Source: an uncultured Oscillospiraceae bacterium
GTDB lineage: Bacteria > Bacillota > Clostridia > Oscillospirales > Ruminococcaceae
Length of the DNA: 55,144 bases
NCBI GenBank assembly: GCA_949298535.1
Contig: CASFXA010000107.1
Span: forward strand, 1 to 55,144
Reading direction: 5' to 3'
Below, in pieces: positions 42,049 through 52,195 of the stretch. The first letter of the stretch is position 1; every line of letters starts with the position of its first letter. The notes beneath the pieces are model-generated. The model had not been told where the DNA came from. It saw nothing but the letters and a program-made list of their open reading frames with translations, and did no database searches. The position numbers and the translations under genes are program-made.

Positions 42049-43200
42049 TCAGCAGAAGGTCAGTTCCTCCGGCAGGCGTTTGAAGGGGGTGGTGTTCTCA
42101 TAACCGCCCTTGGTGATAATCAGGGTGTCAGAGTGCCGGAAACCGCCTACATCAGGGATGTAAATGCCAGGCTCCACGGTAAAGACCATATTTTCCTCCA
42201 GCACCAAATCGGAGTCATAAATCAGGAAAGGTTCCTCATGGCGACCCAATCCCTGACCGTGTCCAACCCGATGGATGGCATAATCGCCATAACCATACTT
42301 ATTGAGCACCTTTCTGGCAAGGGCATCCATCTCCCCGCCGGTAACGCCGGGGCGAATGGCATCCAGAACCGTCATTTGCGCTTCCACCATGGCAGAGAAG
42401 GCCCGTTTCGCCTTCTCATTGGGATGACCCACAAAGAAGGTGCGCTCCAGCTCTCCATGATAACCATTGATGGCGGGTTTCCGGACATGGATGACCATAT
42501 CGCCATCCTGGAACTGCCGCAAACCAGAAAAAACATGAGGCATATTGGTCCGCTTGATTCCAGAAGGAGTAAAGCAGGTGGGGGAAGAAAAGACATAAGG
42601 ATAATCATCCCCGGAAATCAGATTGTAAAGGGCGGTGGTACCGTACTGCTCAAATTCCAGTTCGCTGATGCCAGGACGAGCGTGTTCCAAAGAAACTCCC
42701 ATCGCATAGCTGCACAAACGGCCCGCTTCCCGGATGCAATCTTTTTCGTATTCATCCTTGATGGCACGCATCCGCACCAATGTAGCGGAAATATCCATCA
42801 GGCGGCATCCCCAGCTCTCCAGCATCTGGGCCTGGGCAAGGCTGAGAGAGCCTGCCTCTATTCCCACAGCAGGATTGCCGCCTTGAGAGGTAAGGATATT
42901 CTTCAGGATGGCAAACGCGCCGGGGTTTTCCCGAGCCTTGGGAGGATGCTCATAATAGATATGAAGATGATCCACCACAGTGGAATCCAATGTGGCGTGT
43001 TCCTCCTCCAGGGCAGGCACGATCAGATGGGTATCCTGACCGGTGACCACCAGACGGATCGGTCTGGTATAGGTGATGGCCTGAAAGCCGCTGAAATACT
43101 CCATATTCTCCGGACTGGAGAGAAGGCAGAAATCCAGCCCCTGGGCAGCCATAATGTGGCGGAGCTTTGCCGCTCGCTCACGGGAAGGAAATGGAACCAT
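42049..43200 (-). CDS. M24-fold hydrolase with altered metal site (creatinase-like)
   Basis: The 383 residues have a creatinase-type N-terminal domain (1-140) and a pita-bread C-terminal domain with YHGELERTFF, VGHGQGLGRHEEP, FTVEPGIY and GFRHSDT. In Xaa-Pro peptidases, two metals are held by Asp, Asp, His, Glu and Glu. Here the first Asp region reads IHV (about His238), the second is Glu250 (GELERT), the His and first Glu remain (314, 343), and the last Glu of RxED is Ser357. Metal-free creatinases show a similar LERT motif, so a hydrolase of a C-N bond in a small molecule is likelier than a peptidase. ATG 43200 follows AAAGGAG. It follows an M20 amidohydrolase and a YfcC transporter gene. 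Confidence 0.85.
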   Translation of the reverse strand: MVPFPSRERAAKLRHIMAAQGLDFCLLSSPENMEYFSGFQAITYTRPIRLVVTGQDTHLIVPALEEEHATLDSTVVDHLHIYYEHPPKARENPGAFAILKNILTSQGGNPAVGIEAGSLSLAQAQMLESWGCRLMDISATLVRMRAIKDEYEKDCIREAGRLCSYAMGVSLEHARPGISELEFEQYGTTALYNLISGDDYPYVFSSPTCFTPSGIKRTNMPHVFSGLRQFQDGDMVIHVRKPAINGYHGELERTFFVGHPNEKAKRAFSAMVEAQMTVLDAIRPGVTGGEMDALARKVLNKYGYGDYAIHRVGHGQGLGRHEEPFLIYDSDLVLEENMVFTVEPGIYIPDVGGFRHSDTLIITKGGYENTTPFKRLPEELTFC

Positions 43201-43253
43201 TACAAAACGCTCCTTTCTATTGACAATCTGCTGATCGGCGATCCTTTAAAACA

Positions 43254-44444
43254 TCAGACTTCAAAGCCCAGATAGTCCGCCGCCAGACCGATAATGGTCA
43301 GCATACCGGTGGGGAGGCACAGAGGATCGCTGTAGAAGGTGGAGGAATGAGCAGAGCCATAGGGGCCTCCGGGAGTACGGGAACCCAGACGGATAAAGAT
43401 GCCCGGCTTCTTCTCCTTGATATAGGCGAAGTCCTCGCCACCCATGGCAGCATAGGGCATAATTTTGACGTTGTCGGCGCCCAGCATCTTCTTGCTGGCT
43501 CTCAGCGCCCGGTCCACCCACTCATCTTCACAGACAAAGGGAGGCACGCCGCGGATATAATCCACCTCGGCGGTAACGCGATAGGCCTCGGCAATATCGG
43601 TGGCCACCCGCTTGAGGCTTTCTTCCACGCGGTCCCGGTCAGCAGGATTGAGGGTCCGCACAGTACCAGTCAGCTCCACGGTATCCGGAACAATATTGTG
43701 AGCCTTTCCGCCATGAATGGTGCAGACGGAAACCACGACAGAGTTGGCAGGATTGGTCTCTCTGGAAACCAGAGGCTGCAGCCCGGCCACAATGGCGCTG
43801 GCGGCGACGATGGGATCCCGAACGGTGTGGCAGTGGGCGCCATGGCCGCCCTTGCCCTTGACGGTGATCTTAAACTCATCGGCGCTGGCCAGAATAGCGC
43901 CATAACGCATTCCTACCGTTCCGGCATCCAGCTCGGCAGAGCAGTGGAGGGCGGCAACAGCGTCGATCTTATCGAAATCAATTTCCGGATCCTCCAGGAA
44001 CAGCTTGGCGCCGGCGAGAATCTCCTCGGCGGGCTGAATGAAGAAATAAATGGAGCCGGAGAACTGATCCTTGCACTGGCTGAGGATCTTGGCGGCGCCT
44101 ACATTGATGGTGCCATGGACGTCATGGCCGCAGGCGTGCATCACACCGGGAACCTTGCTGCAGGGGGACATGGAGGGATCTTCCTGGATGGGAAGGGCGT
44201 CAATATCTCCGCGGAAAACGATCACATGACCGGGGCCAGGCTTGGTGCCTTTGATTTCAAAGAAAAGGCCGGTCTCCCCCACCCGTTTGAGGCGGTCATA
44301 CTGGACGTTCTTCTTGACATATTCTTCCAGATAAGCACAGGTATTGTATTCCTTCATGCTCAGTTCCGGATACTCATGGATGTGGTTGCGCATTTCAGTG
44401 ATCTCAGGGGTAATATCCTTTACCGCTTGACGAACATCGATCAT
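43254..44444 (-). CDS. M20-family amidohydrolase/aminoacylase
   Basis: This 396-residue zinc hydrolase belongs to the M20D group (hippurate hydrolase, IAA-amino acid hydrolase, N-acyl amino acid deacylases). It opens with EMRNHIHEYPELSMKEY, and contains HACGHDVHGTINVGAA with metal-binding His/Asp, FIQPAEEILAGAK with the catalytic Glu pair, and DEFKITVKGKGGHGAHCH in the dimer domain. It ends with AMGGEDFAY and the His-rich PYGSAHSSTFY. ATG 44444 has AAGGAG nine bases upstream; ATG 44453 is directly adjacent to that site. It sits between YfcC and the creatinase-like gene, which suggests uptake and hydrolysis of an N-acylated or amidine-type compound. Confidence 0.93.
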   Translation of the reverse strand: MIDVRQAVKDITPEITEMRNHIHEYPELSMKEYNTCAYLEEYVKKNVQYDRLKRVGETGLFFEIKGTKPGPGHVIVFRGDIDALPIQEDPSMSPCSKVPGVMHACGHDVHGTINVGAAKILSQCKDQFSGSIYFFIQPAEEILAGAKLFLEDPEIDFDKIDAVAALHCSAELDAGTVGMRYGAILASADEFKITVKGKGGHGAHCHTVRDPIVAASAIVAGLQPLVSRETNPANSVVVSVCTIHGGKAHNIVPDTVELTGTVRTLNPADRDRVEESLKRVATDIAEAYRVTAEVDYIRGVPPFVCEDEWVDRALRASKKMLGADNVKIMPYAAMGGEDFAYIKEKKPGIFIRLGSRTPGGPYGSAHSSTFYSDPLCLPTGMLTIIGLAADYLGFEV

Positions 44445-44497
44445 GATAAGCATCTCCTTTTCTGTTTTATACCGGGGAAAAATTCCCCATGGAACAC

Positions 44498-44536
44498 AAA
44501 CGCCGGCCCCCTCACAGGGAAGAGGCCGGGCGTTTT
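44498..44536 (-). terminator. Hairpin between YfcC and M20 genes
   Basis: AAACGCCGGCC and GGCCGGGCGTTT-like arms form a strong stem, with only a short T tail on the minus strand. It may partly terminate transcription after yfcC, lowering expression of the hydrolases. Confidence 0.6.
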
Positions 44537-44552
44537 GGACTGAAAGAAAGAA

Positions 44553-45995
44553 TTAATAGCCAACCCAGCCGGCAGCCTGCAGGCCCATGGTCACCACAGC
44601 GGCGACAGCGATCTCAATGAGAATAAACTTGATCGCCCACTTGAAGTACTTGGGGAAGCTGACGCCTGCGATAGCCAGGCAGCCCATCAGAGGTCCATTG
44701 AGGGGAGTAGCCAGGTTGCTCAGACCATCACCGAACTGGAAGGCCTGCACAGCCACCTGACGGGTGATGCCAACCAGGTCCGCGATGGGGGTCATCAGAG
44801 GCATCACCACAGCGGCCTGACCGGAACCGGAGGGGATGAGGATGTTGATCAGGGCGTTGATAACCACCATGAAGCCAGCGCCGGCCACAGCACCCATCTG
44901 AGCCAGAGGAGCGCTCAGGGCGTTAACGATGGTATCCATAACCTGACCATTGGAGAGAATGAGAGCCACAGAGCTGGCAATACCAACGACGAAGGAAGCG
45001 GAAACCATGGGAGCGCAGTTCTTGATGAACTTCTTGGCGATGTCGTTCATATCAAAGCCGGAGAGGATACCAACGATCACAGCGGTGCCCAGGAACCAGG
45101 CGGAAATCTGCTTGGTGCCCCAGCTGTTGATGATGGTCAGAGCCACGCAGACCACAACAGCCACCAGGAAGAAGACCACAACAACAGCCTGTCTCTTGTT
45201 CAGCTTCAGTTTGCTGGGATCCTCAGCGTTGCCGCCGCTGCGGGCGTTGCCGATGTACTGATAAGGCTGCATACCAGGCTCGTAGTTCAGGCTGCGGGTG
45301 GGATCCTTCTGGATGCGCTTATAATAGAAGACAGTCACAACATACAGGAAGGCGATGTTGACCACGCAGCAGATCAGACGGGGCAGGGTACCGGAGAAGA
45401 TCGGAATCTCAGCGATCGTCTGAGCGACACCCAGGATGCCGGGGTTTGCAAAACCGATGGAGAAACCGGACATCAGGCCGAAATAGATAATCAGGAAGCC
45501 CAGGAAGTCGTCGCCGTTCATAGCACGGGCAAGATAAATGCCGATGGGGACAATGGCGATACCCAGGTTGCCGAACACGCCGGCGGAGTTACCAAGACCA
45601 AGGCCGAACATAATGACAGCCATGGAGAGAGCTTCCTTACCGCGGAGCTTGTTGGCCATCACGGTGAAGGCGGTGGAAAGGGACTTGCTCTCCTCCAGCA
45701 TACCGATTGCTGCGCCGCAGAAGAAGATCATGAAGATGGTGGAAGCGCTGTTAATGAATCCCTGATAAATACATTGGAGCATATCCCAGGGATTTTGAGG
45801 CACTCCATCGATGTAGCGGAAGCTGCCAGCCACCACGCGGTTGATGCTTCCTTCCGCCACACGGTCAAAAGCGCCGGCCGGGATAATCCAGGTCAGTACC
45901 ATCGCCGCGATGCACAGGATGAACAGCAGAGCGTATACATCCGGGAAGCGGTTCTTCTTTTTTTCCTTGACAACAGGTGCATTTTCGTTTGCCAT
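44553..45995 (-). CDS. YfcC-family membrane transporter
   Basis: The 480-residue protein has about 11-12 membrane helices and matches the YfcC/DcuC-like family. ALLFILCIAAMVLTWIIPAGAFDR at the N terminus (written here as ALLFILCIAAM and VLTWIIPAGAFDR), GLGLGNSAGVFGNLG, and the late ILIPSGSGQAAVVMPLMTPI are family landmarks. It is probably a carboxylate or peptide/amino-acid-derivative antiporter or symporter. ATG 45995 follows AAGGAGTG by about nine bases. It leads the operon with two hydrolases, whose substrates it may import. Its upstream region contains direct repeats at 46055-46160. Confidence 0.92.
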   Translation of the reverse strand: MANENAPVVKEKKKNRFPDVYALLFILCIAAMVLTWIIPAGAFDRVAEGSINRVVAGSFRYIDGVPQNPWDMLQCIYQGFINSASTIFMIFFCGAAIGMLEESKSLSTAFTVMANKLRGKEALSMAVIMFGLGLGNSAGVFGNLGIAIVPIGIYLARAMNGDDFLGFLIIYFGLMSGFSIGFANPGILGVAQTIAEIPIFSGTLPRLICCVVNIAFLYVVTVFYYKRIQKDPTRSLNYEPGMQPYQYIGNARSGGNAEDPSKLKLNKRQAVVVVFFLVAVVVCVALTIINSWGTKQISAWFLGTAVIVGILSGFDMNDIAKKFIKNCAPMVSASFVVGIASSVALILSNGQVMDTIVNALSAPLAQMGAVAGAGFMVVINALINILIPSGSGQAAVVMPLMTPIADLVGITRQVAVQAFQFGDGLSNLATPLNGPLMGCLAIAGVSFPKYFKWAIKFILIEIAVAAVVTMGLQAAGWVGY

Positions 45996-46054
45996 GTTTT
46001 ACTTCACTCCTTTAGTTGTTTGCGGCACAAAATCACCTGACAATACAATAACGA

Positions 46055-46114
46055 AAATAGGACATTTTGTCTGTAACGAAATGAACTTTGTATCATATGC
46101 TTCAAATAGGACAT
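46055..46114. repeat. Direct repeat AAATAGGACAT (two copies)
   Basis: Identical 11-mers lie at 46055-46065 and 46104-46114, 49 bp apart, upstream of yfcC. They could be binding sites of a regulator or promoter duplication. Confidence 0.5.
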
Positions 46115-46122
46115 ATAATACA

Positions 46123-46171
46123 TGAACTTTATTCTTTTTTGTTCATTAACTTTATTCTTTTTTTGTTCATT
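46123..46171. repeat. Tandem AT-rich repeat upstream of yfcC
   Basis: Two adjacent copies of about 23 bases share AACTTTATTC, a T run, and TTGTTCAT. They lie 130-180 bp before the yfcC start codon. Confidence 0.65.
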
Positions 46172-46621
46172 TTTTATAGTTGTTTGCAAGGATTTCAGGA
46201 ATGAAATGGAATAAAATGGAATTTTTCTCCTGCAATATTGTGCAAATCATATAAAAATATTGTCTCAAAATTGGAATTCAATCCAGGGGAAAAAAACAAC
46301 TTTCTGTCAGAAACAACCTTGTACAAAAATTCCGTCAGCGGCGGACTATCACCCATCTTTTTTCTTTTTTCGTCTAAAAAAGCAGGAATATCCCGCTATT
46401 CTCTCTGTTCCATCATCATTTTGACCAATTTTTCCACTTAAATTGCTCCCCCTCCGTCCGATCTCCCTTTTTCAGTCAGTTCTCCGATGGCTTATGGAGC
46501 TGCAAAAAAAGCATATGCCTTCTGACGGCACTGCTATATCAGGCGATTTTTACTTTTGTTCTCCTAAAAATTGGATTATTTTTCTGAACGGCTGCCGCCA
46601 CTCCCCCGTCAAAGAAAAAGG

Positions 46622-46650
46622 TTTACTTGTTCATAAAGGCCCGGTATAAT
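46622..46650 (+). promoter_or_regulatory. Promoter for the Smr-DUF3810 genes
   Basis: TTTACT (46622-46627) and TATAAT (46645-46650) are spaced by 17 bp. The leader before the Smr start codon is about 170 nt. Confidence 0.65.
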
Positions 46651-46828
46651 AAAAACAATTTCATGCGCCTTGTTATGCCATCGTTCTCCTGGTGAATACG
46701 TCCCCGTTTTCTCCTTCAACACCGCCCATGTTGGAAATGCAAATCCGGACTGATGGAATCGATGTGCCAAGGAATCATCTGACGAAAAAGAGAACATTCT
46801 TCATTCAGCGGAAAGGGGCGAGCCAAAA

Positions 46829-47164
46829 ATGATTGTTGTCAATCTGGAATCGGGAATGCCCACGGTGGAAGGAGCGATGATTCAGCTGCGGCAAACTCTC
46901 CTCACCGCGAAAAGCCGTCGGGTGAATATTGTCAAGCTCATCCACGGCTATGGCTCCTCCGGCAAAGGAGGGGCCATTCGGGGTGCTGTGCGGCGGGAGC
47001 TGGAACGGCGTCTGCAGGAAGGGAGCATCCGAGGCTATATCCCCGGGGAGGATTTTTCTCCTTTTGATGAAACCAGCCGCCGGGCAATCGCCCAATGTCC
47101 CCAGCTGGGGAAGGATCGGGACTACGCCCGAACCAATCATGGAATCACCATTGTTTTATTATAG
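46829..47164 (+). CDS. Smr-domain protein
   Basis: The 111-residue protein is a stand-alone Smr (small MutS-related) domain, with VNIVKLIHGYGSSGKGGAIRG as the HGxGxG-type loop and VRRELERR after it. Smr domains bind branched DNA or act as endoribonucleases on stalled ribosomes; MutS2 carries one at its C terminus. The N-terminal part starts VVNLESGMPTVEGA, like the Leu-Asp-Leu-His strand of the family but changed. ATG 46829 follows AAAGGGG by about nine to ten bases. It lies 11 bp before a DUF3810 gene, likely in one transcript. Confidence 0.82.
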   Translation: MIVVNLESGMPTVEGAMIQLRQTLLTAKSRRVNIVKLIHGYGSSGKGGAIRGAVRRELERRLQEGSIRGYIPGEDFSPFDETSRRAIAQCPQLGKDRDYARTNHGITIVLL

Positions 47165-47175
47165 GAGGAAATACA

Positions 47176-48336
47176 TTGAAGGGAACGGGAAAATTTTTTC
47201 TTCCTCTGAGACGCTGCCGGAAGGAATGGCTGTTCTGGGGGATCTGCTGGTTGCTGGGGATTCTCGCCCTGGGGCTGATCTGGTGGGCAAAAGGACATCC
47301 GGATTGGGTGGAGCAATCCTACAGTTTATGGTTTTATCCCCGCTGGGCAGGGCTGCTCAGCTCACTCACCACGCCCCTCCCCTTTTCCCTGGGAGAATGG
47401 GTGGTGATCGCGGCGGGAGGGACGGCACTGGTTTTTCTGTTTTGTTCCATCCGCGGAATTTTCCGGGGAAAGGGCAAACGCAAAAAGAGGCTGCTGCTCC
47501 TTCTTTATCGGAGCGGCGGGGCCGCCGCCCTGGTGCTGTTTCTGTTTACCTTGTCAGGGGGGCTGAACTATTATCGGTATTCCTTCACCGTCTACAGCGG
47601 CCTGGAAGTGCAGCCGTCCTCCGTTTCCCAATTGGCGCAGTTGTGCCAGGAACTGGCGGACACCGCCAACGAACTGAGGGAAAATCTGGCGGAGGACGCT
47701 CAGGGAGTTTACACCTATGCCCCCACCAGCCACTGGGAGCTGTCTGAGAAGGCGATGGAAAGCTATCAACAGCTGATGGAGGTATATCCTCAATGGGAGC
47801 CGCTACTGCGGTTGGCGGGTCAGGTGCGCCCCAAGCCGGTCTTCTTCTCCGAGGCCATGTCCTATATGCAGATTGTGGGGGTATTTTTCCCTTACACCAT
47901 GGAAGCTAATGTCAACATACATACTTCCGATATTGACATTCCTCACGCCATGTGCCATGAGCTGTGTCACATCGCTGGTTTTATGCGGGAGGACGAAGCT
48001 AATTTTATCGCCTATCTGGCCTGTCGGGAGAGTGAAAGCGATGATTTCCGTTACAGCGGCACCATGACTGCTCTCATCCATGCCACCAACGCCCTTTACA
48101 GCGCAGACCGGGAGCTGTACCAGCAGGTGATGTCCACCCTCTCTCCCCAGGTACAGAAGGACCTCCAGGCGGATTCTCTCTACTATCAGGCCCACAAAAG
48201 TCTGTTTGGAGATTTTTCCACCAAGGTCAACGACGTTTATCTCAAGGCGAACAGCCAAACTGACGGCGTAGCCAGTTATGGCCGGATGGTGGATCTGCTG
48301 CTGGCAGACTATCGCAGCCGTCACGGCGATACTTGA
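47176..48336 (+). CDS. DUF3810 membrane metallopeptidase-like protein
   Basis: The 386 residues show two or three N-terminal membrane helices (about residues 18-40, 75-95 and 112-132) and a large domain that probably faces outward. HAMCHELCHIAGFMREDEANFIAYLAC carries HExxH (HELCH) and a downstream Glu-Asp, the pattern of zinc peptidases (shown in parts: HAMCHELCHIAGF and REDEANFIAYLAC). This matches the uncharacterised DUF3810 family. The start is TTG 47176, about eight bases after AGGAGG; the frame runs further back through the Smr gene but is not coding there. The substrate is unknown. The transcript ends at 48493-48524. Confidence 0.85.
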   Translation: MKGTGKFFLPLRRCRKEWLFWGICWLLGILALGLIWWAKGHPDWVEQSYSLWFYPRWAGLLSSLTTPLPFSLGEWVVIAAGGTALVFLFCSIRGIFRGKGKRKKRLLLLLYRSGGAAALVLFLFTLSGGLNYYRYSFTVYSGLEVQPSSVSQLAQLCQELADTANELRENLAEDAQGVYTYAPTSHWELSEKAMESYQQLMEVYPQWEPLLRLAGQVRPKPVFFSEAMSYMQIVGVFFPYTMEANVNIHTSDIDIPHAMCHELCHIAGFMREDEANFIAYLACRESESDDFRYSGTMTALIHATNALYSADRELYQQVMSTLSPQVQKDLQADSLYYQAHKSLFGDFSTKVNDVYLKANSQTDGVASYGRMVDLLLADYRSRHGDT

Positions 48337-48492
48337 CAACTGTTCTTCCCTTCAGAAGGCCGGAACGTTTTCCTTTTCTTGCAGCACGGAACAAAAATGC
48401 CTCACCATTGGGAACGGCTTTCAGCGGAAACATCCTGAAAAATGAGGAGTTCCCTTTAAATCTCCGGAAGATCCGTCTCCCATAACAACAAC

Positions 48493-48524
48493 CCCCCGAC
48501 CAGCTTCCACTGGCCGGGGGTTTT
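48493..48524 (+). terminator. Terminator between DUF3810 and ilvE (convergent)
   Basis: CCCCCGACCAG pairs with CTGGCCGGGGG with one mismatch, followed by TTTT on the plus strand. Confidence 0.8.
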
Positions 48525-48553
48525 CATCTTTAAGGAAAAAGAAAGCGCCAAAA

Positions 48554-49633
48554 TCAGTCGGCGGGGCAGACCTTTACCACCCAGCCCATTTCATCGGGAA
48601 GATCGCCGTACTGGATGCCCGTCATGGTGTCGTACAGCTTCTGGGTAATGGGGCCGATCTTGCCGTCATTGAAGGTGAGAACCTCCCCTTCCCATTTCAG
48701 CTCCCCAATGGGGGAGACCACCGCCGCGGTACCAGTACCGAATGCCTCCTGGAGTTTGCCCGCCTTGTTGGCCTCAGACAGCTCCTCCATGGTGATCCGC
48801 CGCTCAGAAACCGGCAGACCCCACTTTTTCAGCAGCTCGATGGAGGACTTCCGGGTGATGCCGGGAAGGATGCTGCCGCTGAGCATGGGAGTGAGGACTT
48901 CACCGTCCACCACAAAGAAGACGTTCATAGCGCCCACTTCTTCGATGTACTTATGCTCCACGCCGTCCATCCACAGCACCTGGGAATAACCCTGATTGTG
49001 GGCCTCATCCTGGGCCGCCAGAGAAGCAGCATAGTTGCCGCCGGTCTTGGCCGCGCCGGTACCGCCGCGAACGGCGCGCACATACTCATCCTCCACATAG
49101 ATCTTCACCGGAGCCAGGCCGGAAGCATAGTAAGCGCCGGAGGGAGAGATGACAATAATAAAGAGGTATTCATCGCCGGGTTTAACCCCCAGCATGGGAT
49201 CCGTGGCGATGATGAAAGGACGAATGTACAGGGAGGTGCCCTCCTTCCGGGGCAGCCAAGCCTTATCCACTTCCACCAGTTCCTTGACCGCCTCCACACA
49301 CAGCTCCTCGTCGATGGCGGGGATGCACAGACGCTTGTTGGAAGCGTTGAGGCGCTTAAAATTCTCCTCCGGGCGGAACAGGCGAACGTTGCCGTCCTTG
49401 CCGTAGTAGGCCTTCATTCCTTCAAAAACGGTCTGGCCATAATGGAAGCACATGGCGGCGGGGCTGAGGGACAGATTCTCAAAAGGAACAATCCGTCCGT
49501 TGTGCCAGCCCTCGCCGGTCTTGTAATCCATGATGAACATATGGTCCGTAAAGAGCTTACCGAAACCCAAATGATCCGGATCCGTGGGTTTCGCCTTGGG
49601 GGCGGTGGTATAGGTTACAGGGAAACGAGCCAT
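48554..49633 (-). CDS. ilvE: Branched-chain amino acid aminotransferase
   Basis: This PLP enzyme transfers amino groups between glutamate and the 2-oxo acids of leucine, isoleucine and valine. The 359 residues are of the eukaryote-like/BCAT2 length class. They show HYGQTVFEGMKAYYG, RLFRPEENFKRLNAS, YIRPFIIATD, GTGAAKTGGNYAASL (the region around the PLP lysine, here Lys in AAKTGGNY) and EEVGAMNVFFV, and end with GTGTAAVVSPIGE. ATG 49633 follows AAAGGA by about ten bases; TTG 49636 precedes it by one codon. It is monocistronic on the minus strand, and its product would complete leucine synthesis from 4-methyl-2-oxopentanoate. Confidence 0.96.
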   Translation of the reverse strand: MARFPVTYTTAPKAKPTDPDHLGFGKLFTDHMFIMDYKTGEGWHNGRIVPFENLSLSPAAMCFHYGQTVFEGMKAYYGKDGNVRLFRPEENFKRLNASNKRLCIPAIDEELCVEAVKELVEVDKAWLPRKEGTSLYIRPFIIATDPMLGVKPGDEYLFIIVISPSGAYYASGLAPVKIYVEDEYVRAVRGGTGAAKTGGNYAASLAAQDEAHNQGYSQVLWMDGVEHKYIEEVGAMNVFFVVDGEVLTPMLSGSILPGITRKSSIELLKKWGLPVSERRITMEELSEANKAGKLQEAFGTGTAAVVSPIGELKWEGEVLTFNDGKIGPITQKLYDTMTGIQYGDLPDEMGWVVKVCPAD

Positions 49634-49820
49634 CAATCATCCATCCTTTCGGCGGGAAAAATCTCCCGCTCATCTTGAACGGTCCGCCTGTTCAGGCGCC
49701 GTTTTCTGTTATTGTAGCACTTTAACGCAGTTTGTCAATGAAGGGAGACAAAACGCCCCGGACAACTGCCCTCTGCTTCCGGCTATGGAACAACCGGCTT
49801 TTCTTCTTTTAACGCAAACA

Positions 49821-49842
49821 GCCCCCCGCAGAGCGGGAGGCC
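49821..49842 (-). terminator. Terminator of gdhA
   Basis: GCCCCCCGC (49821-49829) pairs with GCGGGAGGC (49833-49841) with one wobble pair. A weak T-rich tail follows on the minus strand. Confidence 0.6.
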
Positions 49843-49855
49843 GCTGACATCATTC

Positions 49856-51253
<1,398 letters not shown>

Positions 51254-51255
51254 CT

Positions 51256-51284
51256 ATTTTATCATCCCCTTCCTTTTATTGCAA
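51256..51284 (-). promoter_or_regulatory. Promoter for gdhA
   Basis: On the minus strand, TTGCAA (51284-51279) and TAAAAT (51261-51256) are spaced by 17 bp. Confidence 0.75.
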
Positions 51285-51416
51285 TATTTTTTCTTTCATT
51301 CCCACATAATTCTTATAAAATTTTCGATTTTAGGGAATAAACCCGGAATTTGTGCAGGAAAATCTATGGAAAACTGCACTTTTTCTTTTGCCAGCATAAA
51401 AAGAAGGATTTTTTTC

Positions 51417-51445
51417 TTGCCTGAATACCGCTGAAATGCTATAAT
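51417..51445 (+). promoter_or_regulatory. Promoter for RNase P RNA
   Basis: TTGCCT (51417-51422) and TATAAT (51440-51445) with a 17-bp spacer place transcription start at about 51453, the beginning of the P1 helix. Confidence 0.85.
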
Positions 51446-51453
51446 ATTTTTTT

Positions 51454-51796
51454 GAGTGGACCGGACAGCAGCGGGGGCAGCGCCGAAAGGCCGTCCATGA
51501 GGAAAGTCCGAGCTTCGCAGGGCAGGATAGCTGTTAACGGCAGCCGGAGGCGACTCCAGGGACAGTGCAACAGAGAGATACCGCCGGGCTTTCGGTCCGG
51601 CAAGGGTGGAAAGGCGGGGTAAGAGCCCACCAGCCTGCGGGAGACCGCAGGGCTATGTAAACCCTATCCGAAGCAACACCGCACAGGGACCAATACGGCG
51701 GCCCGTCGGGTCCCGATCAGGTGGCTTGAGCCATGGGGCGACCCATGGCCTAGATAGATTGTTGTCTAAAACAAAACTCGGCTTACAGGTCCACTC
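51454..51796 (+). ncRNA. rnpB: RNase P RNA (bacterial type A)
   Basis: This is the catalytic RNA of ribonuclease P, which removes 5' leaders of tRNA precursors. The ends GAGTGGAC and GTCCACTC form helix P1. Conserved blocks are GAGGAAAGTCCGAGCTTCGC, CAGGGACAGTGCAACAGAGA, GGTAAGAGCCCACC, GAAGCAACACC and the final AGATAGATTGTTGTC near P4. The length of about 343 nt and the P-helix order match the A-type architecture. It has its own promoter and terminator. Confidence 0.97.
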
Positions 51797-51810
51797 ACCC
51801 TGTAAACCTC

Positions 51811-51861
51811 AAACGGCGAGGATCTTCCCCTTCTGGCGGAGGATCCCGCCGTTTTTCCTTT
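51811..51861 (+). terminator. Terminator of rnpB
   Basis: AACGGCG and CGCCGTT arms, with an inner GGATC/GGATCC pairing, are followed by TTTTT. Confidence 0.8.
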
Positions 51862-51932
51862 CCAAGTCCTGCATAAAACCGGTCTATCCGCCCATAATCG
51901 CTGCATAAATTATGGTGGAGGAGGCTGAAATC

Positions 51933-52190
51933 ATGGAGGGAATTTCACTCGCTTGGACCAGCTCCGGAGGGGAGCTGAAGGAGCGGCAACAGCTCCGGAT
52001 GCTGCTGGAGCAGGTACGTCAGGACATCTGCCGCACCCAAGTCATGTTTGATTTGTCGGCAGACGACAGGTTAACCGATTCCCTGATCTACCGGTTAAAA
52101 TCTCTGGAGCTTTACCGGGATTATCTCCTCGGTCTGGCCCGGGAAACACCGGAGGAGCAGGTTCCGCAGGAGGTGGGGCTGATGGGGTAG
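51933..52190 (+). CDS. DUF2508-family protein
   Basis: This small cytoplasmic helical protein (85 residues) has the pattern of the DUF2508/YaaL family, with KERQQLRMLLEQVRQDIC and VMFDLSADDRLTDSLIYRL. Its function is unknown. In Bacillus, the homologue yaaL lies directly before bofA, and the same order is found here, with a gap of five bases. ATG 51933 follows GGAGGAGG by nine bases; ATG 51912 lies before that site. Confidence 0.85.
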   Translation: MEGISLAWTSSGGELKERQQLRMLLEQVRQDICRTQVMFDLSADDRLTDSLIYRLKSLELYRDYLLGLARETPEEQVPQEVGLMG

Positions 52191-52195
52191 AAACG

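Larger units (their letters stand above)
45996..46828. other. AT-rich divergent spacer
   Basis: The 833-bp region is markedly richer in A and T than its surroundings. It contains the direct repeats upstream of yfcC (46055-46165) and the promoter of the Smr gene (46622-46650). I see no plausible gene in 46166-46620; short frames lack ribosome-binding sites. Confidence 0.55.

Noticed and set aside
42001-43275. 424-codon plus-strand frame opposite the M24 gene
   Set aside because: It mirrors the codon structure of the real minus-strand gene and shows no protein motif of its own.
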